This document shows, piece after piece, positions 1 through 5,819 of a stretch of 9,546 bases of DNA. The notes under the pieces are model-generated. The model was not told the origin of the DNA. It saw nothing but the letters and a program-made list of their open reading frames with translations, and did not search any database. Position 1 is the stretch's first letter; each line of letters starts with the position of its first letter. The translations under genes and the position numbers were made by a program. The DNA is from Candidatus Bathyarchaeota archaeon. Its GTDB lineage: Archaea > Thermoproteota > Bathyarchaeia > Bathyarchaeales > SOJC01. The DNA lies in assembly GCA_030641425.1 (NCBI GenBank), contig DAOWHM010000119.1:1-9546 (forward strand), given 5' to 3'.

Positions 1-149
1 AATTCCTGTCGTAGAGTTAAGACTTCGAAGAATAGGTACAATGGACCATGCTTCACAAACTGTTCTACCTTTTCTGTTGTTGTTTTTTCTCCAACTTTCT
101 CGCCCACTCTCTCCACAACTTCTTTAAGAAATAGTTCTTTTTGGCTCAT
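1..149 (-). CDS. Unrecognised protein, N-terminal 49 residues (cut by window edge)
   Basis: I do not recognise this gene. The frame is open from the ATG at 149 to the window edge, so the C-terminus is missing. An in-frame TGA (158-156) lies only two codons upstream, so this ATG is the earliest possible canonical start. The visible part is rich in Lys and Glu (VVERVGEKVGEKTTTEKVEQ), looks like charged helix, then becomes hydrophobic (GPLYLFFEVLTL). There is no signal peptide at the start. No SD motif precedes the ATG, so the message may have a very short leader. It lies on the same strand as the DUF371 gene, 183 bp downstream of it, so it may be a separate transcription unit. Clean start context and protein-like composition make it probably real; its function is unknown. 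Confidence 0.6.
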   Translation of the reverse strand, partial: MSQKELFLKEVVERVGEKVGEKTTTEKVEQFVKHGPLYLFFEVLTLRQE

Positions 150-183
150 TGCAAATCAGGAAAATAGAGAAAGCGTATTTTGA

Positions 184-192
184 GATAAAACT
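184..192 (-). promoter_or_regulatory. Possible TATA box for the partial gene at 149
   Basis: On the minus strand this reads AGTTTTATC, about 35-43 nt before the ATG at 149. A start site about 26 nt downstream would give a leader of some 10-14 nt, which agrees with the lack of an SD. A second candidate (GGTTATATC on the minus strand, 235-243) would give a leader of about 60 nt. The rest of the 150-332 spacer shows no gene or strong repeat. Confidence 0.3.
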
Positions 193-332
193 TATGAACT
201 TTCAAACAATATTCCAGATGCACTCTTAACCAATGATATAACCTACTTTATGTTCCAAGATCAATTTACATTCGAGGTTCCTTACCAGATTGATGTTTCT
301 CTCTTAAAATCAGCAGGGGCAGAGTTGTTAGA

Positions 333-761
333 TCATATATTACTATCAACAAGAAGCTCTATGCGTACCATTTGTGAGCCTATGAGTTTCTTCACCAAGC
401 TCCTGGAGAAGTCTCTAGCGGCCTTACTTGCTTTTATTCCAAGTGTTCTGCCACAGATAAAACTACTTTTCCGAATCACTAGATCTGTTGGATGGCTTAG
501 AGAAAGGTTAGGGTTACCCCAAGTTTGAATCACTTCTTTTTCATCGCCAACTTTGAATATTATTGTCAAATTCGCCTTCTCGCACTGCAAAGCTTTCTTG
601 AACTCTTTACTAAGGTCTGGACCGCTCTTATCTGCCGCTACAGCAACGATACAATCACCTTTCTCAGTCACACGAAGATCCTTTGTAATTTCGAAAGTTT
701 GCTCATTCGTGACCAGCATGTTTCTGTGGCCTCGCGCGGTCACTACCTCAATCACTTTCAT
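333..761 (-). CDS. DUF371 family archaeal protein
   Basis: A 142-residue protein matching the archaeal DUF371 family over its full length, recognised from memory of the family pattern: an opening ARGH motif after the first strand (residues 9-12), a TFEITKD segment (22-28), a GDCIVAVAADKS segment (35-46) and an RKSSFICGRTLGI block in the second half. The family has no established biochemical role. It looks like a small soluble mixed alpha/beta protein without signal peptide or membrane segment. I start it at the ATG at 761, which places the family's opening motif normally and follows an AAGGT motif 5 nt upstream; an in-frame TTG at 785 would add eight unlikely residues. It follows the HTH/S-layer gene by 40 nt on the same strand, so the two are probably co-transcribed. 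Confidence 0.85.
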   Translation of the reverse strand: MKVIEVVTARGHRNMLVTNEQTFEITKDLRVTEKGDCIVAVAADKSGPDLSKEFKKALQCEKANLTIIFKVGDEKEVIQTWGNPNLSLSHPTDLVIRKSSFICGRTLGIKASKAARDFSRSLVKKLIGSQMVRIELLVDSNI

Positions 762-801
762 GTTATACCTTCTTAGACTTGTCAATCAAAACGTGCTGGC
801 C

Positions 802-1785
802 TCATTCAAGTACTTCGATCGAATCGACTTTTCCGTCACCATCCAGATCAAATCCTTGTATAACTGCGGCAAAGTTGTTTTCACCTTCATAATTTCTCAA
901 AAGCTTATTCCAATATTTCACAAACGCCAAGACGCAAGCCTTTGTACCTACTGCCTTGTTGCCAGCGAAGATAAGGGCTTTTTTCTCTTTATCCCATGGA
1001 TTCACTATCTTCGCTACTAAACCCATTGTATCAGCAGTATAGACTTTTCCAGTCTTTTCAGAAACTAAACCTCCGAAGATGAACCCGTGTTCCGAAGCTG
1101 TCATGTTGAAATTGATTGGCAGGTAGTCATTAATCTCCTGCGTGAGAAGATTTGTCCCTGGACCACCTACCAATATCAGATTATTCTTCTCCTCTTTCTC
1201 AGCTTTTATGTCTACATCTAGTTTTATGATAAAATCGTCTGGTACTCTTGAGTATTGTCCCAGATAGTATGTTAGGTATGCTGCATAGTGACCATCACGG
1301 GCGCTCGTTTTGAACGGTCCATGGGGATCAGGGCTTCCCACCACAATCTTGCCTTCGAAAGTATCATTAGTGAGAATCGGGTACAAGAACTTCCTAGTTT
1401 TTCTTGAAATGAAGCTTGGTGGAGTTGTTATTCGCATTCCTCCAAAAGGTAACTCAACTCCAAAAGCTGGAAAGTTTGCTCTATAGTACTTCGCGATTGC
1501 TCCTTTTCTTTCTTCTTCTTTAACTTTTGTTATTGCTTTTGCTCGTGCAAGTTTTCTTATGTGATAGTAGACTTTTTGCTCATGGATACCCAGCTTTTTG
1601 GCGATTTCCATGGGATACATCGCTTCTTTACCAAGCATTTGAAGGATTTCCCAAGATAGTTCATTGAGGATCAGCTTCAACATCTGGGGATCACTGTAGA
1701 TGTATATCTCTTTTCTTTCTTGTTGTTCCTTAGAAAAAAGGAGTTTTTGCGTCATGAGAGTTCTCAGGAGGATAAGTTCCTTCAT
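802..1785 (-). CDS. HTH DNA-binding protein fused to an S-layer-like domain
   Basis: A 327-residue two-part protein. Residues about 35-105 form an ArsR-like winged helix: LSWEILQMLGKEAMYPMEIA, then the recognition-helix region EQKVYYHIRKL, then a basic wing and KYYRANFP. Residues about 145-327 resemble the archaeal S-layer-like C-terminal domain, with an ILVGGPGTNLL motif (204-213), a substrate-like TADTMGLVAKIVNPW stretch and an ALIFAGNKAVGTK strand-loop. The extreme C-terminus, residues 313-324, is a canonical acidic DxDGDG calcium-loop pattern ending DSIE. No signal peptide or transmembrane segment is visible, so it is predicted cytoplasmic, odd for an S-layer-type module. The domains suggest a transcription factor with a sensory domain; its target is unknown, though divergent glmS is a natural candidate. 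The start is uncertain: a TATA-like element abuts the ATG at 1785, so the ATG at 1755 (317 residues) may be used. Confidence 0.8.
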   Translation of the reverse strand: MKELILLRTLMTQKLLFSKEQQERKEIYIYSDPQMLKLILNELSWEILQMLGKEAMYPMEIAKKLGIHEQKVYYHIRKLARAKAITKVKEEERKGAIAKYYRANFPAFGVELPFGGMRITTPPSFISRKTRKFLYPILTNDTFEGKIVVGSPDPHGPFKTSARDGHYAAYLTYYLGQYSRVPDDFIIKLDVDIKAEKEEKNNLILVGGPGTNLLTQEINDYLPINFNMTASEHGFIFGGLVSEKTGKVYTADTMGLVAKIVNPWDKEKKALIFAGNKAVGTKACVLAFVKYWNKLLRNYEGENNFAAVIQGFDLDGDGKVDSIEVLE

Positions 1786-1794
1786 TTATAAAAA
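1786..1794 (-). promoter_or_regulatory. TATA-like element abutting the HTH/S-layer start codon
   Basis: The minus strand reads TTTTTATAA directly before the ATG at 1785. Archaeal TATA boxes lie about 26 nt before the transcription start, which would put initiation near 1764, downstream of that ATG and about 8 nt before the in-frame ATG at 1755. The tract is very AT-rich, so the match could be chance. A weaker candidate (CTTATTATTG, about 1820-1829) would serve the 1785 start. Confidence 0.4.
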
Positions 1795-1879
1795 TTTTTT
1801 TAATGGTCAAAACAGGACAATAATAAGAAGAAAAGTTGGAGTGTTTTAATAGGTCTATATACCAAAATCCACTATGAAA

Positions 1880-1890
1880 TTACTTTTAAA
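1880..1890 (+). promoter_or_regulatory. Candidate glmS promoter (TATA-like box)
   Basis: The sequence TACTTTTAAAC has the T/A-rich core of an archaeal box A. It would start transcription near 1911 and give glmS a leader of about 75 nt containing both inverted repeats. A weaker alternative, GATAAAAC at 1959-1966, lies about 24 nt before the glmS ATG and would make a leaderless message; glmS has no SD, which favours that option. The sequence does not settle it. Confidence 0.35.
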
Positions 1891-1916
1891 CCTAAAAACC
1901 GCATCCTAAAAATGCT

Positions 1917-1934
1917 TAAGAACTACGATTCTTA
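1917..1934. repeat. Inverted repeat upstream of glmS (6-bp arms)
   Basis: TAAGAA (1917-1922) and TTCTTA (1929-1934) are perfect inverted arms around a 6-bp spacer (CTACGA). The 18-bp size and the divergent promoter region suit an operator for a dimeric HTH protein. It overlaps the next repeat by three bases. Confidence 0.45.
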
Positions 1935-1953
1935 GATTAGTTGTTGAATCTAA
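1932..1953. repeat. Inverted repeat upstream of glmS (7-bp arms)
   Basis: TTAGATT (1932-1938) and AATCTAA (1947-1953) are perfect inverted arms around an 8-base spacer. In RNA this would be a 7-bp stem with an 8-nt loop, ending 32 nt before the glmS start codon. Because its left arm shares 1932-1934 with the previous repeat, the two hairpins could not form together. It could be a DNA operator, an RNA switch or chance in AT-rich DNA. Confidence 0.45.
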
Positions 1954-1985
1954 CGATCGATAAAACATGTATGGAACTGACGTAT

Positions 1986-3842
1986 ATGTGTGGAATATTT
2001 GGCTGCATTATGAAGGATGGGAAAGTGGCACCTACGATTCATGCCGCATTGAAACGTCTCGAGTATCGGGGCTATGATTCTGTAGGTGAAGCAACAATAG
2101 ATGATGGAAAACTGTATGTGAAGAAGGATACTGGAAAAATCGACGAAGTCCATGAACGGTGTAATCTTGATGATTTGCCTGGACGCATAGGTATTGGACA
2201 CACCAGATGGGCTACGCATGGAGCGCCTTTTCAAGTCAACGCCCATCCCCACTTTGGCTGTTCAGATCCGCCTAGAATTGCGGTCGTTCATAATGGTATC
2301 ATCGAGAACTTTGCAGAATTGAGAAAGGAATTGGAAGATGCAGGGCATCTCTTCAGGTCAAAGACTGACACAGAAGTGATACCCCACTTAATTGAGGAAA
2401 TGTTAAATAGTAGACAGTTTGCAGCCACCGTCAACATTGATTCAGAGTTCATTAATGCAACTATCGCTGCAATTGGGCGGCTTCAAGGTTCGTACGCTCT
2501 TGCAATAGTTTCCACTATGGACCCAGGCAGAATAGTGTGTGCTCGAAATGAAAGCCCTCTTGTTTTAGGCATCGCTGACGACGCGCTGTATTTTGCCTCT
2601 GATGTCACTGCCTTTTTGCCTTTAACAAACAAAGTCATCTTCGTGGAAAATGGGGAATTTGTTGTTCTAGGAGAAGACTTACTTGAAATAAGGAGGCTTG
2701 CGGATGGTAATCCGATAAGCCGCAAGACGAAGCTCGTCGACTGGTCCCCTGGGATGGCAGAGAAGCAGGGCTATCCTCACTTCATGTTGAAGGAAATCCA
2801 TGAGCAGCCACGTTGTTTGCGAAACACCTTACGGCTGCAGAATAAATATTTAGGTCTCCTTCCAACTTTTCTGGATAGAGCTCGCGAAGTCATCATGGTG
2901 GCTTGTGGAACTTCCTATCACGCGTGCCTTGCGGCATCATATATGTTCTCAAAGTTATCTTTCCTAGCTACTTACCCAGTAATAGCCTCCGAATTCGCTG
3001 AACAACATGGCAAATCAGTAAACATCGACAGTACAATACTTGCAGTAAGTCAATCAGGAGAGACAGCAGACACATTATCTGCAGTTGAAACAGCTCGACA
3101 ACGGGCTGCCACTATTCTAGGGTTGACCAACGTTGTGGGTTCTACATTAACTCGTATTTCCAGGGTTTACATTGGTCAACAGTCAGGTCCTGAAATCGGT
3201 GTTGCAGCAACTAAAACATTCACCTCGCAACTCTCTGTCCTCTCTCAATTAGCAATACAACTCGCTAAGAGAAGAGGTAAAATTTCGCAAGAAGAGATCG
3301 ACCTCTTAGAAGAGAAGATTGAGAATATCCCGGATATTGTTGAAGGAATAATTGAGACCCAAGAGGAAAAAATGAGAGCGTTAGCCAGAAAGTACAAGAC
3401 AAAACAGAGCTTCTTCTTTTTGGGTAGAGGAATTAGCTATGCAACTGCTCTAGAAGGTAGTTTAAAACTTATGGAGATCGCGTATATTCCATCTCTTGCT
3501 TTCCCAGCTGGTGAAAGCAAACATGGACCTATCAGCCTTATAACTCAGGGATTCCCGGTGATTTTTGTGTGTCCTCCAGATGAAACCAGAAGGACTGTTG
3601 TTGGGAACATTATGGAGATGAAAGCTCGTGGAGCTTCGATTATCGCAATTTGCGAAGAAGATGATGAGGACATAAAGAAGTTGGTTGATGATTATGTTGA
3701 GATCAAAAGAGGGATTCCGGGAGTTCTTTCTCCCATACCTTATGTAGTACCTCTCCAACTTTTTGCTTATTACATGGCAATTGAAAGAGGCTGCGACCCT
3801 GATATGCCCAGAAATCTGGCGAAATCAGTGACAGTGAAATAG
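1986..3842 (+). CDS. glmS: Glutamine-fructose-6-phosphate aminotransferase (isomerizing)
   Basis: Makes glucosamine-6-phosphate from fructose-6-phosphate and glutamine, the entry step to UDP-GlcNAc and surface glycans; cytoplasmic. At 618 residues it is full length. Residues 1-240 are the class II glutaminase domain with nucleophile Cys2, LEYRGYDSVG (25-34), GHTRWATHG (71-79) and VHNGIIENF (101-109). Two SIS sugar-isomerase domains follow: CGTSYHA (307-313) and SQSGETADT in the first, LGRGISYA from 479 and GESKHGP (509-515) in the second. The C-terminus is the family's PRNLAKSVTV tail with the conserved lysine at 613. The ATG at 1986 is chosen because the mature enzyme must begin Cys2 right after Met1; the frame is open back to a TTG at 1941, but that adds 15 residues that would bury the catalytic Cys. 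No SD is visible. pcm follows after a short gap. Confidence 0.97.
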   Translation: MCGIFGCIMKDGKVAPTIHAALKRLEYRGYDSVGEATIDDGKLYVKKDTGKIDEVHERCNLDDLPGRIGIGHTRWATHGAPFQVNAHPHFGCSDPPRIAVVHNGIIENFAELRKELEDAGHLFRSKTDTEVIPHLIEEMLNSRQFAATVNIDSEFINATIAAIGRLQGSYALAIVSTMDPGRIVCARNESPLVLGIADDALYFASDVTAFLPLTNKVIFVENGEFVVLGEDLLEIRRLADGNPISRKTKLVDWSPGMAEKQGYPHFMLKEIHEQPRCLRNTLRLQNKYLGLLPTFLDRAREVIMVACGTSYHACLAASYMFSKLSFLATYPVIASEFAEQHGKSVNIDSTILAVSQSGETADTLSAVETARQRAATILGLTNVVGSTLTRISRVYIGQQSGPEIGVAATKTFTSQLSVLSQLAIQLAKRRGKISQEEIDLLEEKIENIPDIVEGIIETQEEKMRALARKYKTKQSFFFLGRGISYATALEGSLKLMEIAYIPSLAFPAGESKHGPISLITQGFPVIFVCPPDETRRTVVGNIMEMKARGASIIAICEEDDEDIKKLVDDYVEIKRGIPGVLSPIPYVVPLQLFAYYMAIERGCDPDMPRNLAKSVTVK

Positions 3843-3893
3843 ATTATTATCAAGTCGTAAACTCTTAAGGAACCGCATCCATTATTATATATC

Positions 3894-3899
3894 GGAGGA
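3894..3899 (+). promoter_or_regulatory. Strong Shine-Dalgarno with no canonical start after it
   Basis: GGAGGA is the best SD match near pcm. Nine nt after its GGAGG core lies an ATT codon (3908) in the pcm frame; another ATT is at 3902, too close. The other SDs in this window, aligned to the same anti-SD register, predict a start about 10-12 nt after GGAGG, which fits 3908 best. The in-frame ATG at 3995 is 96 nt away. Confidence 0.6.
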
Positions 3900-3907
3900 C
3901 GATTGAG

Positions 3908-4591
3908 ATTAGAAATAGCCCAGATGTTTGGGATCAACTCGTAGAAACCCTTGTCAACGGAGGAGTTCTTCATTCCTTAGGAGTCATCCGAGCAATGAAA
4001 CAAGTGCCTCGTTCCCGCTTCTTGCCTGAACGATCAATTGAGTATGCCTCCATGGACACACCTCTCCCGATTGGCAAGGGACAGACAGTTAGCGCCCCTC
4101 ACATGCTAGCGATTATGAACGAAGCATTGGAGTTACAAGTAGGTCATAACGTATTGGAAGTTGGAGCTGGATGCGGTTGGCACGCAGCGACCATCGCAAG
4201 AGTTGTGGCTCCAGAAGAAGCCCCAAGAACAGAAAGAGGGCATGTCTCCACGGTTGAGATTGTTCCCGAACTGGCAAAGATGGCTAGAGAGAATATCATG
4301 CGTCTCGGTTTCGGGGACAGAGTAACGGTAATTCAAGGAGATGGCTCACTGGGCCTTCTCGATAGAAGCCCTTATGACCGTATTTTGGTTACAGCAGCCG
4401 CTCCACAAGTTCCTCCTCCCTTACTTGAGCAACTTAAAGCGGGAGGGATTCTTGTTATTCCTATTGGTGGAGTTCACCTGTTTCAATCTTTAACTCGTCT
4501 TCGGAAAGAATCCAAAGGCTCAGTAGTCAAAGAAAAACTAGGTGGAGTAGCCTTTGTTCCACTTGTCGGAAATTTCGGTCACAAAATCTGA
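3908..4591 (+). CDS. pcm: Protein-L-isoaspartate O-methyltransferase, apparent AUU start
   Basis: Repairs isoaspartyl residues in aged proteins by methylating them with S-adenosylmethionine; a soluble Rossmann-fold enzyme. From the start used here it has 227 residues, normal for the family. Visible are the substrate-side motif PIGKGQTVSAPHM (54-66), SAM motif I VLEVGAGCGW (82-91), the acidic ribose-binding strand VSTVEIVPE, YDRILVTAAAPQVPPPLL and the C-terminal FVPLVG. The family's first helix (LVETLVNGGVLHSLGVIRAM, residues 11-30) is encoded upstream of the first ATG at 3995, so a start at 3995 would delete a conserved element. No ATG, GTG or TTG exists in frame between the TAA at 3866 and 3995. 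The likely start is ATT at 3908 after GGAGGA, or ATT at 3902 (229 residues); a sequence error is the alternative. Probably co-transcribed with glmS, whose stop is 65 nt upstream. Confidence 0.9.
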   Translation: MRNSPDVWDQLVETLVNGGVLHSLGVIRAMKQVPRSRFLPERSIEYASMDTPLPIGKGQTVSAPHMLAIMNEALELQVGHNVLEVGAGCGWHAATIARVVAPEEAPRTERGHVSTVEIVPELAKMARENIMRLGFGDRVTVIQGDGSLGLLDRSPYDRILVTAAAPQVPPPLLEQLKAGGILVIPIGGVHLFQSLTRLRKESKGSVVKEKLGGVAFVPLVGNFGHKI

Positions 4592-4596
4592 ACCTT

Positions 4597-5634
4597 CTAC
4601 GGAAAGAAAGCGTCCAAAGTAGTTTTAGACTTTCCCTCTCTTATTCCCCGCTTCATCCTCTCTAAGGCCTTTCTAACTCGACCCTCTGAGAAATCGCGTT
4701 CTCTACATAAGAAGTCAACAACCCCTCCGGTATCAGGTTCCTGCCATTCCAAGGTGTAATCATCTCTGACATTCGGGTTCAAAAATAGATTCCTTATTTG
4801 CTTTGGGTTAACTGGAAACGAAACATCTCCTAAAAGATCTTCCGAAATCATCTCAAGGCTCCCATATTCTTTAATGAGTTTAAGTGCTGTTTTTGGACCT
4901 ATGCCTTTTACGCCATCAGGGTTGTAGTCTGTTCCAATAAGTATGCCTACATCCACCAGTTGCTCATGAGTTATGCCAAGCTCTTTCAAAACTATATTCA
5001 GCTCCACGATTTCTGGAACGACTTTCACATACACGGGTTTCCTAGGGAGCTTACGTCTCCCGCTTATGGTGACATTTCGAATTAAAGTTGGTGCACCAAA
5101 GAGTACAGAGTCGTAATCTTGACTTGCACAAAAATTCGTGTTTCCCTTCTTGGTCATGTAGGCAGCTTGTGCTTCTCCTTCTCCAGGCGCTTGAACCCAC
5201 GGAACTCCCATTAATGTCAAGAGTCGCTTGCAGTCTTGCTCCATGTAGTTTTTTAGTTGAGATGTAGCCTGAGCATAGGTGCGTGCTTCTTCAGTTTTAC
5301 CTTCTATTATAGCCTGTTCATATTTGACGACAGCGTCTCGCTTTGTTTTCATTCGACGTCTAATTTCAATCTCCTTTAAAGCTGGTGGTTTGCCATCAAA
5401 CACGTATGACACTTTGATACCCATCTCAACGAGATTAGATGTTCGATACAGAATGCCACTAAGATGACTTGTAACATTACCTTCACTGTCCTTTAACGGA
5501 GTGCCATTAGGTTGACGAATAATAGCCAGAAATTGGTAAAGAGCGTTATACGCGTCGACTGCTATTGATCTTCCGGCAAGATCTCGGAGGTTGACTTGGG
5601 TTCTTGGCACCAAATCCTTAAAATTCACTCCCAA
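4597..5634 (-). CDS. fen: Flap endonuclease 1
   Basis: Structure-specific 5' nuclease that removes flaps during Okazaki-fragment processing and base-excision repair, acting with PCNA. It is 345 residues, full length. The metal-binding acids are all present: Asp27, Asp80, Glu152 and Glu154 (GEGEA), Asp173 and Asp175 (SQDYDSVLFG), and Asp236 (IGTDYN). The helix-hairpin-type DNA-binding motif GVKGIGPKTALKLIKEYGS follows at 241-259. The C-terminal SKTTLDAFFP is a PCNA-interacting (PIP) box, with Lys in place of the usual leading Gln. I choose the TTG at 5634, not the GTG at 5646, because FEN1 needs Gly directly after Met (MGVNFKDLVP) and because that GTG is part of the SD GGTGG, which sits 8 nt before the TTG. 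The gene converges on pcm with 5 bp between stop codons and diverges from psmA. Confidence 0.96.
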   Translation of the reverse strand: MGVNFKDLVPRTQVNLRDLAGRSIAVDAYNALYQFLAIIRQPNGTPLKDSEGNVTSHLSGILYRTSNLVEMGIKVSYVFDGKPPALKEIEIRRRMKTKRDAVVKYEQAIIEGKTEEARTYAQATSQLKNYMEQDCKRLLTLMGVPWVQAPGEGEAQAAYMTKKGNTNFCASQDYDSVLFGAPTLIRNVTISGRRKLPRKPVYVKVVPEIVELNIVLKELGITHEQLVDVGILIGTDYNPDGVKGIGPKTALKLIKEYGSLEMISEDLLGDVSFPVNPKQIRNLFLNPNVRDDYTLEWQEPDTGGVVDFLCRERDFSEGRVRKALERMKRGIREGKSKTTLDAFFP

Positions 5635-5642
5635 AGATCTGC

Positions 5643-5647
5643 CCACC
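5643..5647 (-). promoter_or_regulatory. Shine-Dalgarno deciding the fen start
   Basis: The minus strand reads GGTGG, 8 nt before the TTG at 5634. The GTG inside it is the false upstream start at 5646. Confidence 0.65.
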
Positions 5648-5670
5648 AGCTATATTGAAGCCATAGAAAG

Positions 5671-5678
5671 AAATTAAG
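5671..5678 (-). promoter_or_regulatory. Candidate fen TATA box
   Basis: The minus strand reads CTTAATTT. Initiation about 26 nt downstream would fall near 5649, giving a leader of about 15 nt that just includes the GGTGG SD. Confidence 0.4.
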
Positions 5679-5745
5679 TGTTGCCTTACCATTCTAGACA
5701 CTGGAGAACATTCATTGCACCAATTGAGTTGGAGACACTAATATA

Positions 5746-5760
5746 CGAAAAGGTTTTTAG
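5746..5760 (+). promoter_or_regulatory. BRE/TATA-type promoter of the psmA operon
   Basis: CGAAAAG followed by GTTTTTAG has the form of an archaeal purine-rich BRE next to a TATA-like box. Initiation about 26 nt after the box centre would fall near 5782, leaving a leader of about 37 nt before the TTG at 5820. It is the best promoter candidate for the six-gene cluster downstream. Confidence 0.5.
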
Positions 5761-5805
5761 TTAAGCCCACTGTTTCTTGTCAAACATATGAGTAACGTCT
5801 GTAAA

Positions 5806-5811
5806 AGGTGA
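5806..5811 (+). promoter_or_regulatory. Shine-Dalgarno deciding the psmA start
   Basis: AGGTGA lies 8 nt before the TTG at 5820, the same spacing as in rrp41. It contains the GTG (5808) that would otherwise look like the start codon. Confidence 0.65.
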
Positions 5812-5819
5812 AAATACAC

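Noticed and set aside
250..528. Plus-strand open frame of 92 codons, open from 184 without a start before 250
   Set aside because: Most of it is antisense to the well-supported DUF371 gene, it has no SD, and I recognise no family; the first part looks protein-like but is too short to support.
766..832. Dockerin or cellulosome link from the DxDGDG loop at the HTH/S-layer C-terminus
   Set aside because: Only one loop is present; dockerins need a duplicated loop and export, and a single terminal loop of this kind is also seen in S-layer-like proteins.
553..1020. Plus-strand open frame of 155 codons
   Set aside because: It lies antisense to DUF371 and the HTH/S-layer gene and has shadow-like, Phe/Ser-rich composition.
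1941..1985. TTG at 1941 as the glmS start
   Set aside because: It would put 15 residues before the catalytic Cys, which must follow the initiator Met.
1891..1985. glmS ribozyme or riboswitch in the glmS leader
   Set aside because: The leader is too short, lacks the known core, and that ribozyme is bacterial.
3903..3944. TTG at 3903 as a pcm start
   Set aside because: It is in a different frame that reaches a TAG at 3942-3944.
3995..4591. pcm starting at the first ATG, 3995
   Set aside because: This removes the family's first helix, which is clearly encoded just upstream behind a strong SD.
5635..5819. tRNA or C/D box RNA in the fen/psmA spacer
   Set aside because: No cloverleaf, and no paired RUGAUGA/CUGA boxes were seen by eye.
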